DNA of 16,009 bases from Cylindrotheca closterium (GCA_933822405.4 CAKOGP040001849.1:1-16009); one strand, 5' to 3'. Shown: positions 1 through 8,579, counted from the first letter of the stretch. The notes: generated by a model from the letters alone, not told the origin. Made by a program: numbers and translations.

Positions 1-2
1 AC

Positions 3-28
3 GAGATGGTTGTCACCAAAACCATCTC
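3..28. other. Inverted repeat, 9-bp perfect stem, 8-nt loop
   Basis: GAGATGGTT (3-11) is the exact reverse complement of AACCATCTC (20-28), leaving an 8-nt loop. It lies about 125 nt beyond the stop codon of the leftward ORF at 152-3637, so in the minus-strand transcript it would fall in the 3' untranslated region or beyond. Function unknown. A 3' processing signal, or a 3'-end hairpin of a retroelement RNA, are possibilities but nothing here proves either. Confidence 0.55.
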
Positions 29-95
29 CTGGAAGGAAGGAACTTAAAAGGGAATCAAGAGAGGTGTGTGGAGCCGCTCTTGACCGGTTGCTGTA

Positions 96-153
96 GATAA
101 ACGATCCATGCCTGTTACGCCGCAACCAAGCGACAGGCGATCTTTTGTTTATC
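96..153. other. Nested inverted repeat overlapping the stop codon of the leftward ORF
   Basis: Three stacked stems can be read directly: GATAAAC (96-102) with GTTTATC (147-153), GATC (103-106) with GATC (139-142), and GCCTGT (110-115) with ACAGGC (133-138). CAT (107-109) bulges on one side and TTTT (143-146) on the other, and the terminal loop is 17 nt (116-132). That gives 17 paired bases in a 58-nt span. The outer arm includes the first two bases of the TGA stop codon (152-154) of the minus-strand ORF. In its RNA this would be a stop-codon-proximal hairpin. The role is unknown. Confidence 0.55.
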
Positions 154-3100
154 ATGGACCCGTTGTGGGGGTACTGATACCCCCACGACCGGTGTCCATA
201 GGAGAGGACGCATTGGGTTGGTCCTCCCCATCTTCTCCGTCCGTTTCTTGAGCCGTCGCTGGTGAAGCAATGGTACGAGCCGAGGGACTGAGTAGTGTAG
301 TAGTGCTGATGCGTGTTTGGCCCGGTGGACCGGTAGGAACGTCCACTATAAGCATAGGAACGGGCCTAACGTCTGTAGCCAACGCTGACATAGCAGCAGC
401 TGCCTCGTGGGCGGCCTTCATTGCCTCCAATTCGTCACAAACGGACTGTAGGTCCCGGTTCAAACTGTTCCTCTCGTCAGTGATAGTCTCGATGGTCTGA
501 AGAGCGGTCTGGAGTTGGGCCTGGTTTTCGTTCCAGTCTTTGAGGTAACCAATCACGGATAGGCCATCGTCCACGTCCCAAACATGTTTGGCGTGGATGT
601 CGATGTGGAGGGTGCCCTCAAGAATCTCTACAGGGTCTTCCGTGCAGAGAAGGAAGTCCATTGGGTCACGGACTTGAGGACCTTGTTCGTTGGTGGGATC
701 GTCAATACAGCGGGAGCGAAGTTCTGACGGGACCCATTCAATGTGAAGCTTGCGATTCTGGTAGGCAAGGTCGGTAGCTGACCAGTTCTTGATGACGCGG
801 ATGAAATTGGGGAACGACGACTTGCCAAGGTGAAACTGAAGAAAGGATGGCAGGTTGTCGAGCACGTTCATCGCGAGAGGAAGATAGCGCTGGCGAACCA
901 CCACAAAATAGCATCCATCTTCCTTGGCTGGTAAGATCATGACGAACAGAGGGCTTGGACTGTTGTTGGTGAGGTTCATCTGTGCTAGCTTGTCGATCCA
1001 GGCATCGTCGTCCTCGGGAGACTTGGGTGCAGTGAGGAGCGAGGTTTTTGTCTCCTCCACAGGCTTTGGAGTGGAGGCAACCAAAGACTTTTTGATGATT
1101 GTGGTCCATTCAAAGGTTGGGGGGCCATCATCATCATCGTCGTCACCGGACGACTCGCTATCACTCAGCACCTCTATGGCCTTGGCAGGGGGCTTCTTGG
1201 GTTCGGCGTCCTCCGCCTTCTTGGCCTGGGCGCCTGTGACAATGACGGCAATAAGGAATCGCAGGAGGGTGAGCTTCCCAAAGTTCTCAGTGACAGCAGA
1301 AGTCAGCATGCCCGGGAGTTCGATGGGAATCCGGTAGGTGGCAGTCAAAACCCGCGTCGCCCGAGTCCTTTCCCGCATGGCTTCGATCACGGACTGGAGC
1401 TGTGGGCACTGTTTGCCGAGGACCAATTCGTCCTTCGCCGCCTGCCAATCTCTGGTGTAATGGGTCGGTGCTTGGAAGGGAGCACAACTGGGCTTACGGA
1501 TGTCCAAGTTCGCGGCCAAGATCAGGTCGGCCTCGCGAGCGAAGGATTTAGGGACGAAGACATGCCAGCACAGGAGGCCTCGCGAAGACCCAGTGAATTT
1601 GGCAGAGAAGAACCGTGGATTGTTGACCCATTCTTGCATGAGGCCAATGGGGTACTGGAAGTCGCAGAGACGCATCAAGTCTTTGCAGTACGGACCAATC
1701 GCCAATTCTTGGGGAAGCAACGGGAGGAAGCCAAGACGGACCATGTCGGAAACCTGGATAGGGGTCGGGAAGACGCCCGCCCGAGGCTCACTGGACAAGA
1801 CAGAGCGAAGTTCTTGCATGAGGATGGGAGGGGCAGTGTCCATACCGAACCGCATGCGAGTCTTGTAGGTCTTCGACCCAGTCTTCCCAGGTTTGTTGAG
1901 GATGTACGGGTTGCCGAAGTTGGGGTCGAGGTAGATCTTCAGGTGGGCCCAATCCTTGGCCTTTTCGTCAAACTCCTTCAAGTTCCGGATCCACAGTTGT
2001 TGTCGGGTAAAGCGACCGTCAGCAAAGGGCAGGAGGACGACCGTGGAAGTGATCTCGCCCCAAATACCGGAAGCAAACTGATGGAAGGCATTGTAGGCGG
2101 TCTGGACTTGATTGAACTCGGACGAACCGACGCCCTGCCAATCAAAGACAATCGACACGTTGAAGATGGTAATGTGCCGGAAGGGGGAAGCATTCCAAGT
2201 GACAGCGAGAAGGCGCGTCAATCGTTCGTCAGTGGTGAGGGGTACCGTGGAAGCAGGGAGAGAGGCAGCAGCGTCCCTGTAGGTCGGGGCGCTATTGTGG
2301 TCCTCTGCTCCATGTTCCTCACTGGTACGAACACACGGTTTGCTGGCTTCCACGACGGCGTCAGTTGGAGCACTGGCTTCCTGTGTTCCAGGGGTGCTGG
2401 CAATGACGTGGACGGCGTCAGACAGGATCACTTGTTGGCGAGGAGGAGTGGCATCAGAAGGTGGAGTTCGTTGGAAGGGTTGAAACCGACCCTTCAGTGC
2501 CGGGTCGGTTTGCATCGGGACAGCGGGAGACGGGCGCGAATCGTTGGCCTTTGCACCTTTTGGGTTCTCTGGAGTAGATGCAGGGCGCTTCTTGGACTTG
2601 GACTGAGCCTTGGATATTTTAGACTCCCTTTCTAGTCGCTCGAATTCCTCCACAATGGGAGGAAGAATGGCCGGGCCTGTCCAAGGATGAGCAAAGAATT
2701 CGGATGCCGCTAGCCACATCCAAGTCAACGGCTCGGCGCGTTGAACAATTAATGTTGGGTCGAACACGAGCGCGAATTCCCAAAAGCGAGGCAACTTTTC
2801 GTCAGTTTTAATAACGCGTTGGGCCGCAGCGAGATCAAACACAACCGTGGGGCACTGTGTCGCGAGGCGAAGAAAGTACTCGCGAAGAGACCAGGAAGCT
2901 TTGTCGTTGTCGGCGTCTTCGAGGTCGCCAAGAGAAAACAGATTCTGCATGCTGGACCGAAGCTGGGGCATAGAACCACCAAGTGATGGGTCGTACACCT
3001 TCAAGCCAGACAGGATTAACGCAGCGATCTCGTCGTAAGAGTGAGCATCGGCTTGGTCCGTACTGGCTTCAGCCCACCAGCCGGGGCATTTGGATATTGC

Positions 3101-3637
3101 ATGACCAAAGTGTTCCGCGGTGCGAGAGGACCAGGTGATAAATGCTTGGTTCCCAAAAACCTCCTGCCTCCAAGCCTTCTTGTAGAGCCGGTGAAACTTG
3201 GACACCCTGAGTTTCTTGGTGTACGCGACAAGCGGTCGTCCTTGCACTGCGCCATCCTCGGCGGTTTTGGAAGGAGGGGTTTGCTTGCGTTGGCTCTTGG
3301 AAAGCATGGTGTCAGGATTATCCTCGGTGAAATCGGTCGACGAAGGAGTGGTAGAGTTTGATCGAGCTTTGGCCATGGAGCCATCCTGGCCTTGGGCAAC
3401 GTCAGATGGGAAGAGCGAACGGCCTTTCATTGCGCCATCCTCGGCGGTTTTTGAAGGGTATCGCTTGCTGCGGCGCTGGGAAGTTGTGATGGCAGGGTTG
3501 TCCTTGGTAAGAGCAATCGACGATTGAGTGGTCGAATTTGATCGGTTTTTTCCCTCAAGACCTCCCTGACCTTGGTCAGCTACAGTCATGATCGAATTCG
3601 GGTCCTTCTCCGGCGGGTTGGTGATGCTATCCTTCAT
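152..3637 (-). CDS. Uncharacterised 1161-residue protein, possibly ORF1-type protein of a retroelement
   Basis: A single intronless ORF of 1161 codons runs leftward with no internal stop. The start at 3637 lies in a purine-rich context (AACATGA). I do not recognise the family. Visible parts: residues ~19-136 are Ser/Thr/Lys-rich and made of two ~57-residue repeats; ~137-340 look globular and rich in Trp and Phe; ~340-465 are low complexity (Pro/Ser/Lys); ~475-800 are a second globular part, including VRLGFLPLLPQEL and LLCWHVFVPKSF; ~829-840 are a Ser/Asp acidic patch (SESSGDDDDDDG); ~860-1030 are a third globular part; ~1031-1082 are a predicted coiled coil; the Pro/Thr/Ser-rich tail ends at 1161. 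There are no zinc knuckles, no RT, and no nuclease motif. The pattern 'globular part with LGFLP after a basic stretch' reminds me of proteins encoded beside EEP/RT retroelements in diatoms, so an ORF1 role is possible but weak. A lineage-specific host protein is the alternative. The large ORFs on the opposite strand within it are shadows. Confidence 0.7.
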   Translation of the reverse strand: MKDSITNPPEKDPNSIMTVADQGQGGLEGKNRSNSTTQSSIALTKDNPAITTSQRRSKRYPSKTAEDGAMKGRSLFPSDVAQGQDGSMAKARSNSTTPSSTDFTEDNPDTMLSKSQRKQTPPSKTAEDGAVQGRPLVAYTKKLRVSKFHRLYKKAWRQEVFGNQAFITWSSRTAEHFGHAISKCPGWWAEASTDQADAHSYDEIAALILSGLKVYDPSLGGSMPQLRSSMQNLFSLGDLEDADNDKASWSLREYFLRLATQCPTVVFDLAAAQRVIKTDEKLPRFWEFALVFDPTLIVQRAEPLTWMWLAASEFFAHPWTGPAILPPIVEEFERLERESKISKAQSKSKKRPASTPENPKGAKANDSRPSPAVPMQTDPALKGRFQPFQRTPPSDATPPRQQVILSDAVHVIASTPGTQEASAPTDAVVEASKPCVRTSEEHGAEDHNSAPTYRDAAASLPASTVPLTTDERLTRLLAVTWNASPFRHITIFNVSIVFDWQGVGSSEFNQVQTAYNAFHQFASGIWGEITSTVVLLPFADGRFTRQQLWIRNLKEFDEKAKDWAHLKIYLDPNFGNPYILNKPGKTGSKTYKTRMRFGMDTAPPILMQELRSVLSSEPRAGVFPTPIQVSDMVRLGFLPLLPQELAIGPYCKDLMRLCDFQYPIGLMQEWVNNPRFFSAKFTGSSRGLLCWHVFVPKSFAREADLILAANLDIRKPSCAPFQAPTHYTRDWQAAKDELVLGKQCPQLQSVIEAMRERTRATRVLTATYRIPIELPGMLTSAVTENFGKLTLLRFLIAVIVTGAQAKKAEDAEPKKPPAKAIEVLSDSESSGDDDDDDGPPTFEWTTIIKKSLVASTPKPVEETKTSLLTAPKSPEDDDAWIDKLAQMNLTNNSPSPLFVMILPAKEDGCYFVVVRQRYLPLAMNVLDNLPSFLQFHLGKSSFPNFIRVIKNWSATDLAYQNRKLHIEWVPSELRSRCIDDPTNEQGPQVRDPMDFLLCTEDPVEILEGTLHIDIHAKHVWDVDDGLSVIGYLKDWNENQAQLQTALQTIETITDERNSLNRDLQSVCDELEAMKAAHEAAAAMSALATDVRPVPMLIVDVPTGPPGQTRISTTTLLSPSARTIASPATAQETDGEDGEDQPNASSPMDTGRGGISTPTTGP
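3230..3583 (-). repeat. Internal tandem duplication coding for two ~57-residue N-terminal repeats
   Basis: Within the 1161-residue ORF, residues ~19-75 (3413-3583) and ~80-136 (3230-3400) are copies. Shared blocks in order are QGQ, RSNSTT-SS, DNP, and PSKTAEDGA--GR-L. The offset is 60 codons in the first half and 61 in the second, so one codon was inserted or lost. Both copies keep the reading frame. The segments are charged and Ser/Thr-rich, which suggests a disordered tail. Confidence 0.75.
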
Positions 3638-3846
3638 GTTGGCTTAAATTTAATTCCTGTTTCAACAACAACAAATGTTTTCCTTTACGTACAAAACGCG
3701 TAGGACTGGTACAGTTTTGTTTTGGAGAAGTGTGGGGAAGAATATTTTCTACCTTTTAGTTTTTGATTTTTGATTTCTGAATTTTATGTGTGTATTGGCC
3801 CCTTTCTTCCGTTTCCTCCAGAAGCGATCACATACCATTCCTTGGC
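3638..3846. other. Upstream region of the leftward ORF, no gene seen
   Basis: These ~210 bases lie between the start codon of the 1161-residue ORF and the first copy of the tandem array. The stretch is AT-rich with T-runs on the plus strand around 3755-3785. It should hold the 5' leader and promoter of the leftward ORF. I see no convincing TATA element or RNA gene. Confidence 0.4.
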
Positions 3847-5191
3847 CTGATTTATCTCTTCTGCACCAAATGCTTGGTACCATCCAGGTCCCAAATTTGT
3901 GTCACGTTTGAGTCCATTGAGTCGAATCTTCCCGTTTCCAAATCCGGTCCCTAATTCTAGTTCTTACCAAGCTTACGATGCCAAACCTACATATCTTACT
4001 TACGTATGGAGGACTGGCATAATCTCGTTTGTTACAAATTTGTAGTATGCAATCATCCTAGGCCAATCACGCTAGACATCGAGTCATGAAGTGGAGGCGG
4101 CGCCTGGTAATCCGTAGGATTATGATCAGGCAAGACAGTAGACGGACTGGCAAGAGAAGACTCCTGTCTTCACGCCAACAGTCATGTCGTCAGTCGCTTA
4201 AGCAAAGTAACGGTAATTCATTGGACGAAAATTTGGGGACAATCGGCATGGTAAACAAAGGCGTGAACAGAAGCATTCTTTTTGCCAAGTGCAAGATGAG
4301 ACGATGAAGAGCGAAGGAACTATGATTATCTGAAACAGTTCAGAACGATTATATCTTTTTTCCCACCATCCCACCCGGTTCCTGATTTATCTCTTCTGCA
4401 CCAAATGCTCAGTACCATCCAGATCCCAAATTTGTGTCACATTTGAGTCCATTGAGTCGAATCTTCCCGTTTCCAAATCCGGTCCCTAATTCTAGTTACC
4501 AAGCTTACAATGCCAAACCTACATATCTTACTTAAGTATGGAGGACTGGCATAATCTCGTTTGGTACAAATTTGTAGTATGCAATCATCCTAGGCCAATC
4601 ACGCTAGACATCGAGTCATGAAGTGGAGGCGGCGCCTGGTAATCCGTAGGATTATGATCAGGCAAGACAGTAGACGGACTGGCAAGAGAAGACTCCTGTC
4701 TTCACGCCAACAGTCATGTCGTCAGTCGCTTAAGCAAAGTAACGGTAATTCATTGGACGAAAATTTGGGGACGATCGGCATGGTAAACAAAGGCATGAAC
4801 AGAAGCATTCTTTTTGCCAAGTGCAAGATGAGACGATGAAGAGCGAAGGAACTATGATTATCTGAAACAGTTCAGAATGATTATATCTTTTTTCCCACCA
4901 TCCCACCCGGTTCCTGATTTATCTCTTCTGCACCAAATGCTCAGTACCATCCAGGTCCCAAATTTGTGTCACGTTTGAGTCCATTGAGTCGAATCTTCGA
5001 TTCCCGTTTCCAAATCCGGTCCCTAATTCTAGTTACCAAGCTTACGATGCCAAACCTACATATCTTACTTACGTATGGAGGACCGGCATAATCTCGTTTG
5101 GTACAAATTTGTAGTATGCAATCATCCTAGGCCAATCACGCTAGACATCGAGTCATGAAGTGGAGGCGGCGCCTGGTAATCCGTAGGATTA
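3847..5191. repeat. Tandem array of a ~532-bp unit, 2.5 copies
   Basis: Copy 1 runs ~3847-4381 (535 bp), copy 2 ~4382-4913 (532 bp), and copy 3 ~4914-5191 (about 278 bp, truncated). All begin with CTGATTTATCTCTTCTGCAC. Copies are nearly identical apart from scattered substitutions, a 3-bp difference after CTAATTCTAGTT (copy 1 longer) and a 5-bp insertion in copy 3 near 4998. Each full copy carries a 73-codon ORF (4086-4307 and 4618-4839) rich in Arg and Lys. Copy 3 cuts this ORF after its first 12 or so codons, and the Arg-rich composition looks like chance coding. Inside the unit are short hairpins, for example GAAGAC-TCCT-GTCTTC (4156-4171). There are no terminal inverted repeats, LTRs or transposase. 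I read it as a local satellite-like duplication. Confidence 0.9.
5166..5191. repeat. Paired short palindromes at the array end
   Basis: AGGCG-G-CGCCT is followed four bases or fewer later by TAATCC-GTA-GGATTA (5177-5191). The same pair is present in copy 1 (second palindrome 4108-4122) and copy 2. In copy 3 the similarity to the other copies stops exactly at the last base of TAATCCGTAGGATTA. The array edge therefore coincides with a potential hairpin, which makes it a candidate recombination breakpoint. Confidence 0.65.
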
Positions 5192-5358
5192 CTCCAAAAC
5201 GATCTCTTAAACGTGGTGTGTATTTCTTTTGAGGGAGACGACATATCCCCCTTTATATAGGTGGACACAATGTTTTTCAAACCTCAGTCCGTGAACCAAC
5301 CATAACCACCTATTTCCATTTGCTTCGTCCATTGAAAACGAAGCAAACATCGCTGAAG
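5192..5358 (+). promoter_or_regulatory. Presumed promoter and 5' leader of the importin-beta gene
   Basis: This is the only unique DNA between the tandem array and the importin start codon. It contains TTTATATA (5252-5259) flanked by CC and GG, about 100 nt before the ATG, which fits a TATA-type core element. The CC-(A/T)8-GG form also resembles an over-long CArG box. The start site of transcription cannot be fixed from sequence. The promoter is short, so control elements may also lie inside the repeat array. Confidence 0.4.
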
Positions 5359-8106
5359 ATGTCAGACTTCACGCAACTTTTGGAAGCTGCTGCTCGCGCA
5401 GGTAAGAAAAAGCTGCTAGTCCTGTATGCAGGCAGCGAGGTCTTGTGATTCCGTTCTTTTTACATTTCATTTGGTTCCATATCTCACATTGTTTTCAGAC
5501 CCACATGCCGAACAAACCATCAAAGAATGGGAGCAAAGAAGCTTTAGCAAATACTTACAGCGTCTAGCTCAAGAACTTTCAACTGAAGGGAAGCCGACTG
5601 GAGCTAGACAACTTGCAGGTCTGCTGATTAAGAATTCACTTCAAGCGAAAGACGACGCTCTGCAAAAGGAGAAACATCAGCGATGGACAAGTTTGGAATC
5701 AAATGTGCGAGATGGCATAAAACAACCCCTTCTTGTTGCCATGAGAAGTGGCGAAAATGGAGTTTCTCACATTGCCGCAGTTGCTGCTGCAGAGGTAGCT
5801 GCGGTAGAACTGCCATACGAGCAATGGCCAAACTTTCTTTCATCGCTATTGGAAAATATTTCGGCCACACAATTCCCAGATTCGGTGAAGGTTGCATCTT
5901 TGGAATGCTTAGGCTACACCTGCGAGCGAGTTTCCTTTCTATCTGGCCCCGAAATCAACCAACCAACAACAGACTCGATACTAAACGCAATTGTCAACGG
6001 AATTCAATCGTCCCGGCCGGACAAAGTTAGGCTTGCTGCTGCAACTGCTTTAAAAAATTCGCTAGTGTTTGCCCACAAAAACATGGAAAAGAAGGAAGAG
6101 CGGGACGCTATTATGACAACAATTTGCGAGGCGACGCGATGCCAAGAGCCTGGAGTCAGAGCTGTTGCTTATGAATGTATCGTCCAGATTGCGATTCTTT
6201 ACTACGAGAAGCTACAAGACTACATGACAACTTTGTACGAACTAACAACCCATACAATTCGAGAAGATATAGATGAAGTCGCAAAATCGGCGATCGAATT
6301 CTGGTCATCGCTGTGTGAGGTTGAACAAGATTTGCTCGATGAATCATCTGAGTTGCAGGAACGGGGCTTACCCATTGCCAGACCTTGCATGGGCTATGTT
6401 GAGGCAGCTGTTACACATCTTGCCCCTATCCTTGCCCAAACGCTAACAAAGCAAGAAGAGGATTCGGAGGAAGATACTTTCAACTTGCATATGGCAGGTC
6501 ATATATGTCTCACATGCATCAGCCAAACTGTTGAAGACAAAATCGTACAAGTCATTATGCCGTTTGTACAGCAAAACATTCAAAATGAAAGCTGGAGACT
6601 TCGTGACGCTGCTATCATGGCATTCATCAGTATGCTCGACGGACCCAAGGAAGCGACAATTGGGCCTTACGTTTCGCAGTCGGTCCCCATGTTGCTCCAG
6701 CTCTTGTCCGATCTGCACGTCATGGTCAGAGACTCTGCAGCTCACTGCATCTCGAGAATATGCCTCCTACATATCCGATACGTTCCGAATGATATCTTCC
6801 CCTCACTTCTTCAAGCTCTGGTTGCAAAGTGCGGTGAAGGTTCGCCAAAAGTTGCAAGCCAAGCGTGTGCGGCACTCTACAACTTAGCGAGTGCGTTTTC
6901 GGAAGAGGCTATTCAACAACAAGATTCGAATGCTCTTTCTCCATATATGCAAAATCTGATGCAGACTCTCCTCAATGTGTGTGACCGTCCTGATGGCGAT
7001 GAATCCAACCTCCGCGTCGCAGCAATGGAAGCACTCTCCATTCTAATTTCCAACTCCGCTTCCGATGTACAACCGCTCTTGGTGCAGCTTTTACCAGTTT
7101 TTGTTCAAAGATTTGATTTGACATTTGCAATGCAAGATTTTGATAGCTCGGAACAGTCGAAGAAGGACCAAATCCAAGGCCTTTTGTGCGCTGTTGTACA
7201 AGCACTATTCCGCAAGCTGGACAAGCAAACTCTTCTTCCATTTACAGATAAGGTAATGGAACAACTGATTCGTGTCTTGCAGAACAGAAATGCAAATTGT
7301 CATGAAGAGGTGTTTTCTGCCATTTCTGCGGTGTCTGATGTTGTAGAAGCTGATTTTGCAGTAAGTTTTTTGCGTTCCATGCTGTTTTTGTCAGCCGTTG
7401 CAACTTACTGGTCCACTGTCGTTCCCAGAAGTATATTAGTACACTGCAGCCGCTATTGATTGCTGGGTTGCGTAACTTCCAGGCCTTCCAAGTATGCATT
7501 GTCGCCGTGGGTACAGTAGGAGACATTAGCCGAAACATTGAAGCACAAATTCAACCATATTGTGATGAGGTGATGGATGCACTGATTGATTCGCTGAAAG
7601 ATTCGACGATTCACCGATCTGTAAAGCCACCCGTTCTCTCATGTTTTGGAGACATTGCAATGGCAATTGGCGCTGCCTACGAACCATACTTACAGTTTTC
7701 TGTAATGTTATTGATGCAAGCATCAAGCACAAAGCCTCCTGAGGATGATGAAGATCTCATTGAGTACTTCAATTTGCTTCGAGAGAGCATTCTGGAGGCC
7801 TATGTTGGAATTGTCCAGGGACTAAGAGACGGAAATCTTCTGCATCAATTCTACCAGTATATTCCCAGTGTGCTTCAATTTTTACAAGAGCTTTCTGTTG
7901 ATCCAAACAGAGACGATTTTGTCCTTAGTAAGGCCGTTGGCTTGGTTGGTGATTTGGCACATGCACTGGGTCCTCAAATAAAGGATCAAATCAATCAACA
8001 ATTCATTGCCAAATTGCTGAATGATGCAATTGGCTCTGGGGATAGGGCTTTGGTGGAAACAGCAACTTGGGCGAGCTCTGTGGTGACTCAAGCAGTGCAA
8101 GGATAA
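5359..8106 (+). CDS. Importin subunit beta-1 (karyopherin beta-1), three exons
   Basis: Exons are 5359-5401, 5499-7360 and 7429-8106. Together they encode 860 residues, close to human importin-beta1 (876) and yeast Kap95 (861). Importin-beta carries importin-alpha/NLS cargo through the nuclear pore and releases it on RanGTP binding. The N-terminus starts MSDFTQLLEAAARADPHAEQ. Residues ~20-100 match the importin-beta N-terminal Ran-binding domain (ARQLAGLLIKNSL). LPYEQWPNFLSSLLENIS (residues ~120-140) is a family hallmark. The rest is a chain of HEAT repeats, for example SWRLRDAAIMAFISMLDGP and FQVCIVAVGTVGDISR. The acidic loop known from HEAT 8 falls at residues ~335-342 (EEDSEEDTF), the same place as in the human protein, but the usual Trp after the acids is Phe. 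The start is chosen because it gives the family N-terminus and a phase-1 donor G|GTAAG. No disruption is visible, so this is probably a functional essential gene. Confidence 0.95.
5402..5498 (+). other. Importin-beta intron 1 (97 nt, phase 1)
   Basis: The donor is GTAAGAAA and the acceptor is TTGTTTTCAG. Removal joins codon 15 as G|AC, giving the continuous text ARADPHAEQ expected of the family N-terminus. The intron contains in-frame stops such as TAG (5417-5419), so it must be spliced for the upstream ATG to be used. Confidence 0.9.
7361..7428 (+). other. Importin-beta intron 2 (68 nt, phase 0)
   Basis: The donor GTAAGTTT follows codon GCA, and the acceptor is GTTCCCAG. Splicing gives EADFAKYISTLQPLLIAGLR, a sequence expected at this place in importin-beta. 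Without splicing the frame ends at a TGA near 7457. An earlier TTTTTGTCAG (about 7385-7394) could act as an acceptor but would not restore the family sequence. Confidence 0.92.
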
Positions 8107-8444
8107 AATGGTCTGCTACAGTGCTGCTGTGGTCTCTACTGAACCAAAATAAGATATTCAAATTGCTTTGGTGGACACCACAGTTCAAACACTACCCCCA
8201 AGACATCTGAAGAGGAATTCTCTGTCCAGCAGCCGTGAGCTGGAGTTGAATTGCAGATCTTCAACATGGTTACGGGTATTTGACTTACTAGTATAAGATA
8301 TCTTCATCACAGTAGCGTCATCCAAGTCTGTACTTGAATAGTTTTTCAAAGAATGTAAAAACCCATCCCAACAATACCATTTGATTCATTGGAGACTAGA
8401 ACAAGAAACTGGATGCAGTGAAAACTTCTTTGCCCTCTGCCTGT

Positions 8445-8476
8445 CCCTGGTCTCAGACGGCCCTGGTCTCAGACGG
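8445..8476. repeat. Perfect 16-bp tandem duplication
   Basis: CCCTGGTCTCAGACGG occurs at 8445-8460 and again, without mismatch, at 8461-8476. The following CCCTGATCAGGG begins like a third unit and then diverges into a palindrome. It lies between the importin gene and the left end of the EEP fragment, close to the probable junction between host and element DNA. Confidence 0.9.
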
Positions 8477-8490
8477 CCCTGATCAGGGCC
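8475..8490. repeat. 16-bp perfect palindrome
   Basis: GGCCCTGATCAGGGCC reads identically on both strands. It directly follows the 16-bp tandem duplication, sharing two bases with its second copy. No known site type is recognised. Confidence 0.9.
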
Positions 8491-8579
8491 AAGTTCACAA
8501 AATTGAGCACACATCACATCCGTTGAATTGGTTAATGATGGAACTAGACAATTCGATCTTACATCTATATTATCATAAT

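Noticed and set aside
1460..2635. 391-codon plus-strand ORF (and other plus-strand ORFs in 270-3527)
   Set aside because: It lies antisense within the 1161-codon ORF and has no domain-like or balanced composition; it is best explained as a shadow of a GC-rich coding strand.
4086..4839. The two 73-codon ORFs in repeat copies 1 and 2 as real small basic proteins
   Set aside because: They are identical because the repeat units are identical, copy 3 truncates the frame, and their differences follow the CpG pattern of the whole unit, not codon constraint.
3847..5191. CRISPR array or tRNA/5S-type tandem gene cluster
   Set aside because: Units are ~532 bp and contiguous without spacers, and I could find no tRNA cloverleaf or intact box A/box B pair. 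A faint GAGTCGAATCTTC resemblance to a B box lacks partners.
3847..5191. LTRs or DNA transposon with terminal repeats
   Set aside because: The units are direct and adjacent, lack TG...CA or inverted termini, and show no target-site duplication or transposase.
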